Shown here: one piece after another, positions 12,120-24,202 of the stretch
Position numbering within the stretch: position 1 is the stretch's first letter
How the letters are laid out: each line of letters opens with the position of its first letter
Source of the DNA: Cucumis sativus
Taxonomy: Eukaryota; Streptophyta; Magnoliopsida; Cucurbitales; Cucurbitaceae
Length of the DNA: 64,000 bases
Direction of reading: 5' to 3'
Assembly: GCF_000004075.3 (NCBI RefSeq)
Contig: NC_026659.2
Coordinates: forward strand, 1,798,001-1,862,000
The notes under the pieces: model-generated
What the model was told of the DNA's origin: nothing
Seen by the model: only the letters and a program-made list of their open reading frames with translations
Databases searched by the model: none
Program-made: the position numbers and the translations under genes

Positions 12120-15100
12120 ATGGATGGGAGGGAAGGCATGGCATTGTCTGGTGGCTCTGCTTCTTATTACATACATAGGGGAGGAGGGGTTGGTGGCTCT
12201 GGATCGGGGCTTCCTACGGCTGGATCACATGCCTCCCCTGTATTCCGGCCGATGGCTAACCAGGGTGTTTTGTCTCACTCAAATCTCAGAGGCAACTCAG
12301 TTGGATCAACGTATACTGTTGAGCCATCACATTCGAACTATCTTCGTGGGATGGGTATCAATGTCTCAGCTGGAGTGAACTCTAGTGAACCTGTAAAGAA
12401 GAAGAGAGGGAGACCCCGGAAATATGCCCCAGATGGGCAGGTCTCGTTGGGTTTGTCTCCCATGTCTGCTGGTTCTAAGCTCACTCCAGGTTCGAATTCG
12501 TCCACCCCCAGACGACGTCGGGGGCGGCCACCTGGTTCTGGGAGGAAACAACAATTAGCTCTCCTTGGTACTTTTTACTTTCTTGTTCTATTTGGTCTTT
12601 ATGTTTGTGTTTGATCAACCTGTTGAGAATTTTATCTGTCACATCTTGACCTTTGTTTAAAATAAGTCCTCATGCGTTTTTGGTTCTTGGTTTTTAGTTT
12701 ATTGGCTTGCCATAAAGTTTATTATTGTCTCTTAAACATGTTATCACGTGAGGAGAAAGATCATGGCCATGATTATTCACTTCAACACAGTTCCATGCTA
12801 TGTGTTTGTGTTGTCTACAATGGGAAATTTAGTGACTGCATTTATTCTCCTATGTTGTCTTGTTATTTCCTTCTTTAATGTTGAGTTCATTTTATATGCA
12901 CTCCTGTGTTTAAATTCTGGATATGGATGTTATCCCTTTCTCAGGTGATTGGATGAACAATTCGGCTGGACTAGCCTTTGCCCCACATGTTATTCACGTC
13001 GGAGCTGGAGAAGTATGCTACTCCTATGTGCTTTTAATTTTTTAAACAACCAATTTTAAGTGAAATATGAGTTCGGTGATAGCCTTTACTTGAACAGTTA
13101 TTTTATACACATGATCTTGTGGATTAATCAATCTGGTTGGCAAGGCATAGTTTCATTGTACTTTTGAGTCCCTTGAAATATGGAGCCTTGAAGATGGCTG
13201 AAAATGGTTACTCTTCCATGTTAAAGTAAACCTTATTTTTGTTTTCTTGGTTTCTTGAGGTTGTGATATTTAAAGGAGGGAACACTACGAATGAAAGCTT
13301 GAGTTGCTTTCTCTCTTTCCCCCTCCTCCACTCTAGAAAAAGAAAGGAAACTAAAGTATTTGAACCTAAACCTTTGTTTTCAGGACATTGTAGCAAAAGT
13401 ATTGTCATTCGCACAACAGAGGCCAAGGGCTGTTTGTGTCTTGTCTGGCAATGGCACTGTTTCTTCCGTAACACTACGTCAGCCTGCATCTACTGGCGTG
13501 AGCGTCACATATGAGGTTGAATAATTTTTTTAAAATTGAAATTGCATATTCTCTTCATGAAAAATCACACTTTGATTTCTCTGCCTCTCTGTTTGACAAT
13601 ATATGGTCCTTGAAATTTTTTATTAGAAGGTATGAATTTGAGAATACTTATTTTTTTTTGTACATAATATTTGCTTGTGACCTCACCAATACATTACCTT
13701 TGTGCTCAGTTGGCTTTTGAAAATGATCCCCAAAAAAGCCACTATAGTTTTGTGATGTATCTTCAATCTACCATGAACTTGATTCAACTTGTGTTTGAAT
13801 AAGCTTTAACCACAGAAAGAATTTTTTGTGCCAAAATGAAATCCAATACTATCTAGGGTATTCTGTATCCTTCAAATCAATCTTCTTTCAAGTGTCCAAG
13901 TACGATACAAGTTCCTCAAAATTTTGATATTTTTGTCAGCTAACTTGCCTTCTCTTTCAAAATCTTAGTAGTTTTAGTTAGTTTTTTCTTAAAGGAAACA
14001 TTTCATTGATAGAATGAAATAAGGGGCAAAGACCAAACACCCATAGGTGATTATAGAAAAAGATGCCAACGAGGGACAAGATAAGAAAAACTTGAGAGCT
14101 TAAAAGGGTGCTCACTTTTGCACCAGTACCATGCTGTAGAAATAATCAAATCAAGAAAAAGATCAAAACTAGAAAAATGGTTTTCAAGAGATGCTCATTT
14201 CGTTCTTCCCGAAGAAACCAAAAGAAAGCTTGAATAATTGCCAGCCAGAGGGTTTTCTTGCGTCCAGTAAATGGGTGACCAACATTAGGAGTTTTAGTTG
14301 GTTGATAACTTGTTTTATATACCAGTTCTCATTGCAAAAAGTCCCTGAAGAAAATCAGTCATTTGTTCTTTAACTGTGTGTATTCAAGTTCAGTGTGTCA
14401 TTGATCTGAAAAAGCTTTGAAATGCTGTAGTCTATAGTTCAGTAGATGGTTTTCTGATCTTCCTATTAGAGTTTTCTTACAAAGAAAGCAAACATTCTTT
14501 GACTGTCTGTAAGTTTCCTCCCTATTGGTTCATTAGTTTCTCATAAAAAGATAAATTTGGACTAGATACCTTGAAGAATCTCTCTCAATTCTTCTGGATG
14601 ATTGGATACCTCGAAGAATGTGAACCACATGCTCAATGCTAGCACTGAGCCAAAGCACTAACAATTGCTCTGGATAAAGTCAGTGGGTTTCATTCTTTAA
14701 AAAAATGGTTATCTTCAATATTTTGGCCTGCTAGGGCTTTAAGGAGAAAAGGGGCTCATATTGAGTGTTGTGAAGTAACAAGGTTGCAGAAGAGAAATTT
14801 ACAGGCTCAGTATAATTTTCAACCTTTGGAGTAATGAGAACAAGCTCAAAGGAATTTTTTTTTTTTTGTTATACAAACCAATCAATATAGCTCATCAATT
14901 TTTAAAACTTGTTTTGGGGTCAATTTTGAAGTAACAATGCTTAGGGGGAGATGTTGGAGGATGTTTTGGTGGACCTTCCAGTGAGGAAAAAGGGCTGATT
15001 CCTGTGGCAGGTGTGCTTTTCCTTCTACATTATTTGGTTGGAGAGGAACAAAAAAAAAAAAAAAAAAATACAGTATTTGGTTCGAGTGGAATAACATAAT

Positions 15101-17204
15101 CCTCGGGGGAGGTTTGGGAGTCGAGTAGGTTAGGTTTAGCACGTTTGTTTGGACTTCTATATCGAATTTATTTTGTTTCCATCATGTGGGCTAAATTCTT
15201 TTCGATTGGAGTCCCATATAGTTTGTGGGATCCTTTTGTTGGGCTAATTTTTTGTTTCATGGAAGAAAACATCTCAATCATTCACCTTAAAACATTTAGC
15301 TTTGCAAGGCTCATGCCCTTAGCAGCCCCATATTTAGCCAATTGTTTGTTATAGAGGTACACAATTGTGGATAACAAAGTGGCGGATTTCTAAGCCGAAA
15401 TGGAGGGTTACTAAAAGTGGTGAGGCAACCTAATACTTTTGTGCATTTGTTGTTTTTCTTAATCTGCAAAGGAGGCAATATATTCTAGCAAGGCAGGGAG
15501 CCACATAGGATACGGTTTCTGTTATGTACTCCTTGACATTATCTAATTATCTTGGAGAAAAAGGCTGGCACTGTCAAGTGAGCTTAGGAATTATTCCTCC
15601 TTAACACAAACAATAGCATTCCTAACATTCTCCAAACTGAAAGCCATCTTTAACACCACTTCTTATCTTTAGCATAAAAAAATTGACCAATAGAGAACCT
15701 TCTTATCTCTAGCAGAAACTAATGGCCAATAGATATTTCCTAGGTAGAAAGGTGAGGACTAGAAGCATAGAAAAAATTGGAGGAAGAAAGAATGCTCCTC
15801 CTCTCATTGTCCTTATCAAAGAGATTGGTTACATTACACTCTTTTGTTTCTTCCTCTTAACATTCGTAATTTTATAGCCAACTTGAGTGTGTTAGCTGTC
15901 ATGTACTCTGATTCCTTTCTCTTAAAGCCAGAAGTTCAAATTCCCAAATTATTTGTACTATAAAATATTCACAGTTCTATAGAAGTTGCAAAAATCTCCT
16001 TCACCTCACTCACCTTGGGCTCCATCTTTCATTAGACTCCATTTTGAGGGCTGATTCTGCCATTTTTGCTTCCCACCCTGGCTCTTATTTATCAACTCCC
16101 GAAGTACTTTGATCAAAGTCTCCATCCTAAAAAACTTGAGATCGTTGGAACTTTCAATTATTCATTACATCAAATTATTTCTCGAAAAAACCAACCTCTT
16201 AAGACTTTAAATGTTTCCCTGCCCATCTCCTTAAGTTGTGCTATAAGATCACAGCTAGATTTTCTCATGTTCACAAGCATAGGAGAATACAATTGGGTAG
16301 AATGATTGTCAGAAACAAGATGAGTGCTACAAGTACACAGCCACATTTTCTCATTACAATTAGGTAGAATGATTGTTAAAAACAAGATGAGTGTCCATAG
16401 TACATCGATTACTGCCAAATGTTATTATATATACGAAAGCACACAAAACTTACTTTGTGAACCCTAAATAAATTGAATTGGATTTGGATTCACTTTTAAA
16501 TATGACTTCATAGAATAATGCAATAAAGCTGTTCACAGAACAATGGATATTTTCTGGTTAGATGAGATCATGCCATATTACTTTTCATTGTTATAAAATA
16601 TGTTTGAATATTGCAGGGTCATTTCCAGATATTGTGCTTATCTGGTTCTTACTTGGTCGCTGAAGATGGCGGTCCTCGAAGTAGGACGGGTGGTATTAGT
16701 GTTTCCCTTGCCAGTCCTGATGGTCATGTTATTGGTGGCGGTGTTGCTGTTCTTACGGCAGCTGGCCCTGTTCAGGTACAATCTTATTGAATTACGAAGG
16801 CAATATGGCCTTGTAGGCAAACTGAATTATACGTTACTATAGTTTAGCTTGATAAGAGTTTACACCGGTTGAATTCAAATGATGGAGAATACTCGAATGT
16901 TTACTTCTTTCCATTGTTTTGATAGATGAGAAGACCTCTTCAGAAATTATCTTTAGTTATCAAACTTGTTCTCTTGCAGGTAGTTGTATGTAGTTTTGTT
17001 TATGGTCCAAAGATAAAAAACAAGCAGGTGGCTGGTCCGAAAAGCAATGATGGTTCTGGACATGAGCACCACGATAATTTGGTTTCGCCCACGAGTGCCC
17101 CATCTACTCAAACCTACAATCCATCTTCAATGGGTGTTTGGCCCGGTTCCCGTTCGGTCGATGTGAGAAACCCTCGTACTGGAATTGACTTGACGCGAGG
17201 ATGA
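12120..17204 (+). CDS. AHL: AT-hook motif nuclear-localized (AHL) DNA-binding protein with PPC domain
   Basis: Five exons join in frame: 12120-12567, 12945-13012, 13384-13515, 16617-16775 and 16980-17204 (TGA), giving 343 residues. Two AT-hooks with the GRP core lie at about residues 93-106 (KKKRGRPRKYAPDG) and 131-143 (RRRRGRPPGSGRK). The PPC/DUF296 domain follows at about 162-285 (HVIHVGAGEDIVAKV, VCVLSGNGTVSSVTL, GHFQILCLSGSY, GGGVAVLTAAGPVQVVV). The tail is low complexity and hydrophilic. Family knowledge: AHL proteins bind AT-rich minor grooves at matrix attachment regions, form PPC-mediated trimers and repress or organise chromatin in growth control. The start at 12120 gives the family-typical MDGREGMALSG N-terminus; another ATG four bases upstream is out of frame. 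Its neighbours suggest it corresponds to Arabidopsis AHL5/AHL12, next to GPX8 and JMJ17. Intron 3 is 3.1 kb with retroelement debris. Confidence 0.92.
13985..15310. mobile_element. retroelement debris in AHL intron 3
   Basis: From about 13985 a TTTCATTGATAGAATGAAAT stretch followed by purine-rich sequence resembles an antisense LINE-type 3' end. Near 15145-15300 a plus-strand stretch reads like a LINE tail (GTGGGATCCTTTTGTTGGGC). Poly-T (about 14848) and poly-A (about 15050) tracts lie between. No intact reverse transcriptase frame is visible. Boundaries are guesses. Confidence 0.3.
16289..16400 (+). repeat. 67-base-period direct repeat in AHL intron 3
   Basis: An ACAATTGGGTAGAATGATTG block followed by AAACAAGATGAGTG occurs at 16289 and recurs at 16356 with few changes (G/A, C/T). 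It is noncoding and lies about 220 bases before exon 4. Confidence 0.8.
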
Positions 17205-17898
17205 TGAATATGTTGCAACAGACACATGTTGATTTTGTACATATGTGTTGTTGTAAATGAAACAAAACCTTGTGAGAACTGTACCTTTTACAGAGTCGAC
17301 TACTTTCGCAGCGGTTAACAGATTGATGCTAACATATGTTATGTAGCAAGAGACCTCATTTCAAGTTTCTCAAGTCAATGTTGAATTTATTGGACAGAGT
17401 TTTTGGTATTTTGGAGGGTAAGATTGTTGGGCAGCTGTAGCAGGAGGAAGATGCATGTTTGTCTAAGCAGGAATTTTCCATCTAATGAAAATATATATTA
17501 GGGATTCATAGGACATTATGTTGTGTTCTAAGATGTAATTTTAAGTCGTATATCAGAGTATCTCATTTCAATTTCCTTTTCAAGGGCTTCTGCTTGAGAT
17601 GAAAAGGATTATATGGTGGTGTTGGTTAGAAACAGAACTGGAATGGAATAGGAATTAGAATTTTGTTCAAAAGACTTGTACTTTGATCCATTCAATATGT
17701 TTATGTGGAATTCTATAGATTTCAGATCAATCATATATGATCTTCAATAATATTCATGAATCTTGGAATTACATCATTCCAACCATACACTGTTAAGTTC
17801 TTAACTCAAAATTCAACAATGTTGTAACCAACCATCAAAAGCCCATTGCAAATTCATGTTGAGACTGATCATCATCGAGCACTTGGACGTTCCATTGC
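17205..17898. other. convergent 3' region between AHL (+) and GPX8-like (-)
   Basis: This roughly 0.7 kb stretch holds the 3' untranslated sequences of the two convergently transcribed genes. AT-rich candidate polyadenylation stretches are present (for example AATGAAAATATA near 17484). No other gene is visible. Confidence 0.6.
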
Positions 17899-19847
17899 TC
17901 ATGAGATACCTAATAGCTTCTTGATATCATGCTGCAGCAAAATCAAGTGGTTTAAATTATGAGCATGCTCTTGTTTGATAAAAACAGTAAAAGGGGAGGC
18001 TGGTTTACCTCTATGCTGAGAGGTGGCGTTGTTGGGTAATAACGATCAACCACATTCCCATTCTTATCAATGAGAAATTTGGCAAAATTCCACTGTATAT
18101 CGTCCCCAAATATCCCCCATTTACCCAGTTTTAGGAATTTGTAGAGTGGAGCAGAATTGTTTCCATTTACTTCAATCTTGTAGAGAGAAAATAAGAGGTT
18201 TTTAATGGTTTAAAGTAAAATGAAGCATACTTTGGGAGATGCACACACAAACACAATAACATTAGACTTGCCTTGTCAAAAATTGGAAATTCTGATTTGA
18301 AACGACTGCAGACAAAATCTTTGATCTCATCGTTACTTCCTGGTTCCTCGTCACCAAACTGATTACATGGAAATGCCAGAACCTCCAAACCTGCAGTAAC
18401 TTCAATGAAAGAGAGTTAAAAAACTAGAAGCCATCATTCTTGTTAAGAATTGTTTACTCCACATGAAGCAAATGGTCAAACATGCTAATGCTAGACACCA
18501 GGTAGTAAAAATAACTCCTATGGCAAGAGAGTTCTAAGAAGTATCTCATAAGGGGCGAAAAGCTTTAAGAAGCTGTTGATTTGTCAATGTTTTACAGCTT
18601 AAGAAAACATAAACATAGACACTCATGTCTAAGTTTGCTCATGCGTCTGTATATATTTCACCCTCAAAATACTCATAAGAACCTGACACAGGTTTATTGT
18701 GCCAAGTGTTCAGCTCGTGACCAATACGAGACACTCATTCAATTTGTTCAACTAAAATTAACAAGTGTTGGAGTATTAAGCACAGATACGTTATCCAATA
18801 CCCGAACTCTCTAGCTTCCTTCTCCGTTAGACAACAAAAAGAAAGAAGAAAAAAAGTAGAAGAACAGGATTCTACACAGTGGCGAATCTAGAAAATTTAT
18901 TAAAACAAGCATAGTTACCACTAAACTGCCTACAAATAATAAACATCAATTAGTTTTGTTTATACATGTTACATAAAGACAATAAAGTTGAGGGAAGCCC
19001 CTTTGGGCCTATACTAAATCCGTCGGTGATTCTACAGAGAATTCTTCAATTAAAGGAAGAAAACCATTAAGAATATATTAAATAAGCGATTCATATGATT
19101 TTCAACAAGAGAGTGATAAAAGTTAACCGTGTTCTTTGTATTTCTCGTATAGTTGGTTCAACTCCACATAGTTTGAATTTGTCATCCCACTGTTGCAAGG
19201 CATAAAAATAATGTCAAAAACAGTCAAAACGATCAGTGAAGTGCGGCAAACAATGGGAGCAACGGAGTTTCAGTCATTCACATTAACTTTAAACTATGCT
19301 AGTGCATGTTTAAGGGATGTTCACTTTTTTCATTTCCAAAATCATTTAGAAGCAAAACTTTATCACTAAAAAAATTTAATATTTAATTTTACACTTTTAA
19401 ATGCATTTTTCATACCATCAAATTGGTTTTCAATAATTAAAAATGACTTTAACAGCGATTTCTAGTGATTTTAACTCATAGAATTACTATTTGTAGAGCC
19501 CAATGAAAGAACAACAGAACTGTTGCAAATTAAAGATCATATGGGTGCAAACATTGAAAGCGAAAGAAAAAGAATGTACCATCTGGAAGCAACGTTAACA
19601 ATGAGTAAGACTTTCCCCTTGAATATACTAAGATTGATATCATTTCCCATAGCATCCTGCACATGAAAGGAGAGACCCAACGCAAACGCAAACGCCATAT
19701 GAATTTGAATCGATACCAGAAAGTAGTCCTAAAATTCATCCTAAGATCAACAACAGTAAATCTTTTCCTACTAATAAAGCACAAAGGCCTAAGAAGCAGT
19801 AAAGCTTTTCTAGAATTACCAGCAAACTGAAACAAATCAAAACGACA

Positions 19848-19892
<45 letters not shown>

Positions 19893-20268
19893 AAAAAGAA
19901 ACCTTTCATTCATATAGAAGAGAAATTCACAAATTCAGCCCTGGTCTTCACCACAATTCCCACACAATCCCCTGGACTCTTCGATAATCAAATAACACAT
20001 CAAAACTAAAATCAAATAAGTCCCTAAAACACACTTGTTTAGAATGGTTTCAGCCACAGACAAGTTCCGAGAATCGTTAATTTGAATAATCCATGAGTTC
20101 ATATGAAATACAATGAAGTTTTGTCGAAACAATCGAACTATAAGCAGAGAGAGAGAGAGAGGGAAAATGTGACGGAACAGACAAAAAATGAAGAATTAAA
20201 GAACGAGAACAAACTTTGACGGTGAAGTCGTAAATGGATTCCGGGTGATTTGAAGCTTGAGTAGCCAT
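17899..20268 (-). CDS. GPX8: glutathione peroxidase-like (thioredoxin-dependent) protein, GPX8-like
   Basis: Six exons on the minus strand: 20268-20215, 19656-19580, 19189-19128, 18390-18272, 18176-18009 and 17931-17899 (TGA), giving 170 residues. Family signatures are present: NVASRCG with the peroxidatic Cys 44, LAFPCNQFG with the catalytic Gln, the [13 protein letters not shown] resolving-Cys segment, and WNFAKFL with the catalytic Trp-Asn. The Cys codon is formed only by splicing (TG at 19580 plus T at 19189). Plant GPXs carry Cys instead of Sec and use thioredoxin to reduce H2O2 and lipid hydroperoxides. There is no transit peptide, so a cytosolic or nuclear location like Arabidopsis GPX8 is likely. 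An in-frame ATG at 20295 would add nine residues; I prefer 20268 by family length. Intron 4 has a GC donor (AAG|GCAAGT). Intron 1 contains a C30-A15 tract. It forms a same-strand pair with the next GPX gene. Confidence 0.92.
19853..19897. repeat. C30 homopolymer followed by A15
   Basis: Thirty consecutive C (19853-19882) are followed by fifteen A (19883-19897), inside intron 1 of the GPX8-like gene. In the gene's RNA this would read U15 then G30. Length may be inexact because such tracts are hard to sequence. Confidence 0.95.
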
Positions 20269-20295
20269 TGTAAGATCAACCGAGCTGAAGTTCAA

Positions 20296-22236
20296 TCAAA
20301 TGTAATCAAATAGCAATTACAAAAGAGTGAACTCCCAAGAGCTAAGATTGTAATTTTAACGACTAATGATATAATTGGACCGTTGACCTAAAATCTCATT
20401 TCATCACAATATTTTGAGTCATTTAATCTCTTTTCTTTATTATAAATTTCTATTACTATGGTTTTCATATTTTTCAACTAAATCAATTTCTTTTAGTTTT
20501 AAAACTTTGTTTTCATCTTTTTATATAACACTATTGAAAAAACAAATAACAAGACAAATGAATGAATAGTAGAATTAGTGGTGTCATAAATTTATTACTT
20601 AATAAAGGAACCACTTTTAATTATGAGCTTAGTACTAGTAACTACTAACTAGAAAATGGGCCATAACTAGTTCATTAATTATTAGTGTATAGATAAACTA
20701 ATAGATAATAGCAAGCATGAAGGGGGGTGGCTTTTACATACCAACAACTCAACAACTACTTTTAAGAACTAACTAGGGGAGGTGCCAAATAGACAATTGA
20801 AAATTGCAAGGGCTAGATTGCAATTTTTTTTTGTACGAAAAGGTGATCAAGATTGCAATTTTTTTTAGTCCCTTTATAAGTTAGTTTCACACACTTTAAG
20901 GAGTCTCGATTTATTGTATAAGCTTTATAGGTTCATTTCAATGGTGAATAATCTATTTTAAAGAAAAATATATGTCTAACCCTAATTACTAGACCAACCT
21001 GGTACGAGTTGTAAGGAGTCTTGGTCTCGAGTTGAGCTAGGGCCTCATTTCATTCTCGTAACGAGAGTGAGTGCACCGCAAGACCAGACATCGCCTCCCA
21101 GCGGCGGTCTTGAAAGTTCTGTCATTTCAAATATTATATCATATTCTAACAAACGTGTCATAAATAATAAAAATGACCTTGAAATAGTTTAATTCAAAAT
21201 AATAAAAATGACTTTGAAATAGTTTAATTTAAAATTTAGCGATCCAAAACATGTATGAACAACGTTGTTATATTCTAATCATTTCTCCAATAATAAATAA
21301 ACTATTGCCTTATCTTATATATATATATACACATTTATGATGTACTCAACGGGTTTGCATGTGAGAAGTTGACGAAAATTAATCAGTCTTTCATAAAAAT
21401 CAACTGATAAGTCTCCACCTTTTAATATAAAATGAAACTCAAACAAATAGAAACCCACGTGAAAATATCTAATAATTAAAATTACTGTAGTTTTCAGTAT
21501 AATACAAATAGTTTGACACTGCAACACAATCATCGACATGATCATCCTTCACTACATTAACGTTCCACAAAAGAAGCAAATCTTTTTATTTGTTTTGATT
21601 TTTTTAAAATGAGTGTTCATTTTGAATATGGCAATTGACAAAGTAACAACTAAATGAAATCCTTACAATGAACAACAAATAAAAGCAAAAGAATATATCA
21701 TCTTATTAAATTTTCTTTTTAATAAAAAACGTTAGACCAGAGAAAATTATTTGTTAATGACAACATTGAAGAAAAAATGTATACAACTTTAGAGAAGTAT
21801 CTAAGCATTATATGTCCTATATTATTAATATCGATTTGATATATGAATCCCAATCCACATTATGATGAAATCTTAAGAGATTCCAAGAGGAAGAAAAAAG
21901 ATCTGTTTAAGTTTGGAGTTCAGAACGCACAAGAACAGAGGAAATTAGACAAAATAAATAAGAACCATAGTACTGAAGGAAATCAGCATTTTTCTTGCAT
22001 AATCTGTCTGCTCAGAAATTCCAATAGAGCACAAAAACAGATACATTTGGGATACATCAAAGCTGATCCGCCAACTTATTACATAGTTCTCAACTTACAG
22101 TCTTATAAATACATGGAATAGAACGACATTCAGAAATCACATGCATACAACATCATCAGACCACCATACACATCAACTTTTTATTCATTTCATTGTTTGT
22201 TTCTAAATAACAAGAGAAATATAGCCCTTCAAATTC
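20296..22236. other. intergenic: GPX8-like upstream region and GPX6-like downstream region
   Basis: No supportable gene is present in this 1.9 kb. It includes a GA microsatellite just inside the left gene (20143-20161), a 35-base tandem repeat at 21163-21233 and an unusually GC-richer patch at about 21000-21115 with two perfect short inverted repeats. The remainder is AT-rich. Confidence 0.6.
21163..21233. repeat. 35-base tandem repeat
   Basis: AATAATAAAAATGACCTTGA continuing through AATAGTTTAATTCAA occurs twice head to tail, with two or three substitutions between copies. Confidence 0.85.
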
Positions 22237-24179
22237 TTAAGCAACTCCCAGCAGTTTCTTCAAATCCTTCTGCAAAAACAAATACAACACCCCATTAGAT
22301 CCAATAGCGAGGTGATTGATTTTTAAAGATAAAACAATTTCGATTATAGAATTACCTCAATGCTGAGTGGGGAAGTTGTTGGGGCATAACGATCGACGAC
22401 GTTTCCATCTTTGTCGACCAAGAACTTGGAGAAGTTCCACTTGATGGCGTCTCCAAAGAGCCCGCCTTTGCTTGACTTCAAGAATTTGTACAGAGGAGCA
22501 GCATTGTTTCCATTCACATCGACCTGTTATGAACAAGTAATGACAGTATTTATAGCCAGAAATAAAATCTACCACTTTGATCAATGATTCCCTTGATTCA
22601 ACCTTGTAAAATCTAAAACCCTAGTAAAATTTTGAAGGTGTTTAATCTGTATCTTATTTACCTTGTCAAAAATGGGGTACTCAGCCTTGAAACGGGTGCA
22701 AGCAAACTGCACAATCTCTTCGTTGGATCCTGGTTCCTGGCTTCCAAATTGGTTGCACGGAAATGCAAGAATCTCAAATCCTGCAAATGGAATACAAGTA
22801 TAGATTGTAAGTTGTAACTATGAACTTGGGTCGGAAAGAAAGACTGAAAGATGTTTAGAACATACCGTGGCCCTTGTATTTTTCATACAGCTGACTCAGT
22901 TCAGTATAATTCGAATTAGTCAAGCCACTGCAATGCATCAAAACTAAACCATTAAAAAAAAAGCAAAACAATGGCAAAGTAGCTGTAACGATGTTCATTA
23001 TATGGATAATTATGTATTAATTGCCGAAATCTAAAACTAATAGTTGATATTAAGCTCAATTTCCATTCCTGCAATCAAGCATTGACATGAATCTCCATCT
23101 TACACTCAATTTCCATTCTTGTAATCTAGCATTGACATAAATCTCTATCTATACATCATGGTCACAGAGATTTTTCTCTTCTATATTGGAACGTGATACC
23201 AAAAATTCTCTTAAACCTACAATTGTTCATAGAGAACTATTCATTCACATGATTAAGAAGGCAACTCAAAGTCAAATAATATCAACTCAAATAACTTCCA
23301 ACACAAAATCGTAAGATATCCTTATGTTTTAGGGACAGAGGAAGTTTCAGACACAACAGTGAAATGTACACTACCATTGTGAAGCGACATTGACAATCAA
23401 AAGGACCTTTCCTTTGTAAGCGCTGAGGTCAACATCTTTTCCTTTAGCATCCTGTAAGCAGAGACAAAAATCATTGACAAGCAGTTCAAAATGTTTTATA
23501 AAAGGGCAATCCAACCAATTGGCAATTAATAACATGCCCAGAAAGCAAATCATGTAAAGCTTCACAAAAAAAGGGGAGTTCAAATTCCCCAATTTAATTA
23601 CACAGTCAATTGAATGGTGAAGAACCACCTAACTTGAAGAGGAAGCCATAAACACAAATGAACAAATTACTCATACCTTTACAAGCTAACACACTAAATG
23701 ATACCATACCTCCAAAATTCCCTCAAAAGGGTGCCTATTCATATGATTCAATTACAATAACCTTAAACTCCAAAATAATATTTGAACAAAAGAAACCATT
23801 TCCCCTAAATTCCAAATTTCCAGGATTGGAAATCAGTGTATCAACTCGACACAAGCCGATCTAAAATCCAAACAAACTAAAAAAACATGCAAAAATGAAG
23901 AAGAAAACGAACCTTGACGGTGAAGTCATGGACTGAAGTCTTGGAAGGGGTGGCCATAGTATGATCGAAGCGAGTAAAAAACGAGGCGATAAGCGAAGAA
24001 CGTGAATTGATCGGTGAAACGAAACGAGTAAGAGAAGAAAACTGTGTAATATGCAAAAGGATCTGCTTGGAATCGTGGTTAAATCGGGTATTAGAAAGCA
24101 GAGATGAAGAAGATAAAGATCGAACGCTGAAGAACAAATTTCTTGTGAGAAGAGAGCGAATTGATGAGGAACAGAACAT
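22237..24179 (-). CDS. GPX6: glutathione peroxidase-like protein with organellar targeting extension, GPX6-like
   Basis: Six exons on the minus strand: 24179-23913, 23451-23375, 22927-22866, 22780-22662, 22523-22356 and 22269-22237 (TAA), giving 241 residues. Residues 1-74 are Ser/Arg/Leu-rich with almost no acids ([20 protein letters not shown]...), a typical mitochondrial or dual presequence. The conserved core starts at Met75 ([15 protein letters not shown]); the internal ATG at 23957 could give a cytosolic form. Catalytic segments: NVASQCG (peroxidatic Cys 115, codon split TG|T by intron 2), [29 protein letters not shown]. As in the neighbouring GPX8-like gene, this is predicted to be a thioredoxin-dependent hydroperoxide reductase. 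Exons 2-6 have exactly the same lengths as in the neighbour (77, 62, 119, 168, 33), so the two genes share ancestry. The upstream region has ABRE/G-box sites, fitting stress or ABA control (inference). Confidence 0.92.
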
Positions 24180-24202
24180 GGAAGATGAAAGAAAATGAAA
24201 AA

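Noticed and set aside
19580-23375. Trp in place of the catalytic Cys in both GPX proteins when read from unspliced DNA
   Set aside because: The TGG arises by reading into the intron. Correct splicing restores TGT (Cys) in both genes.
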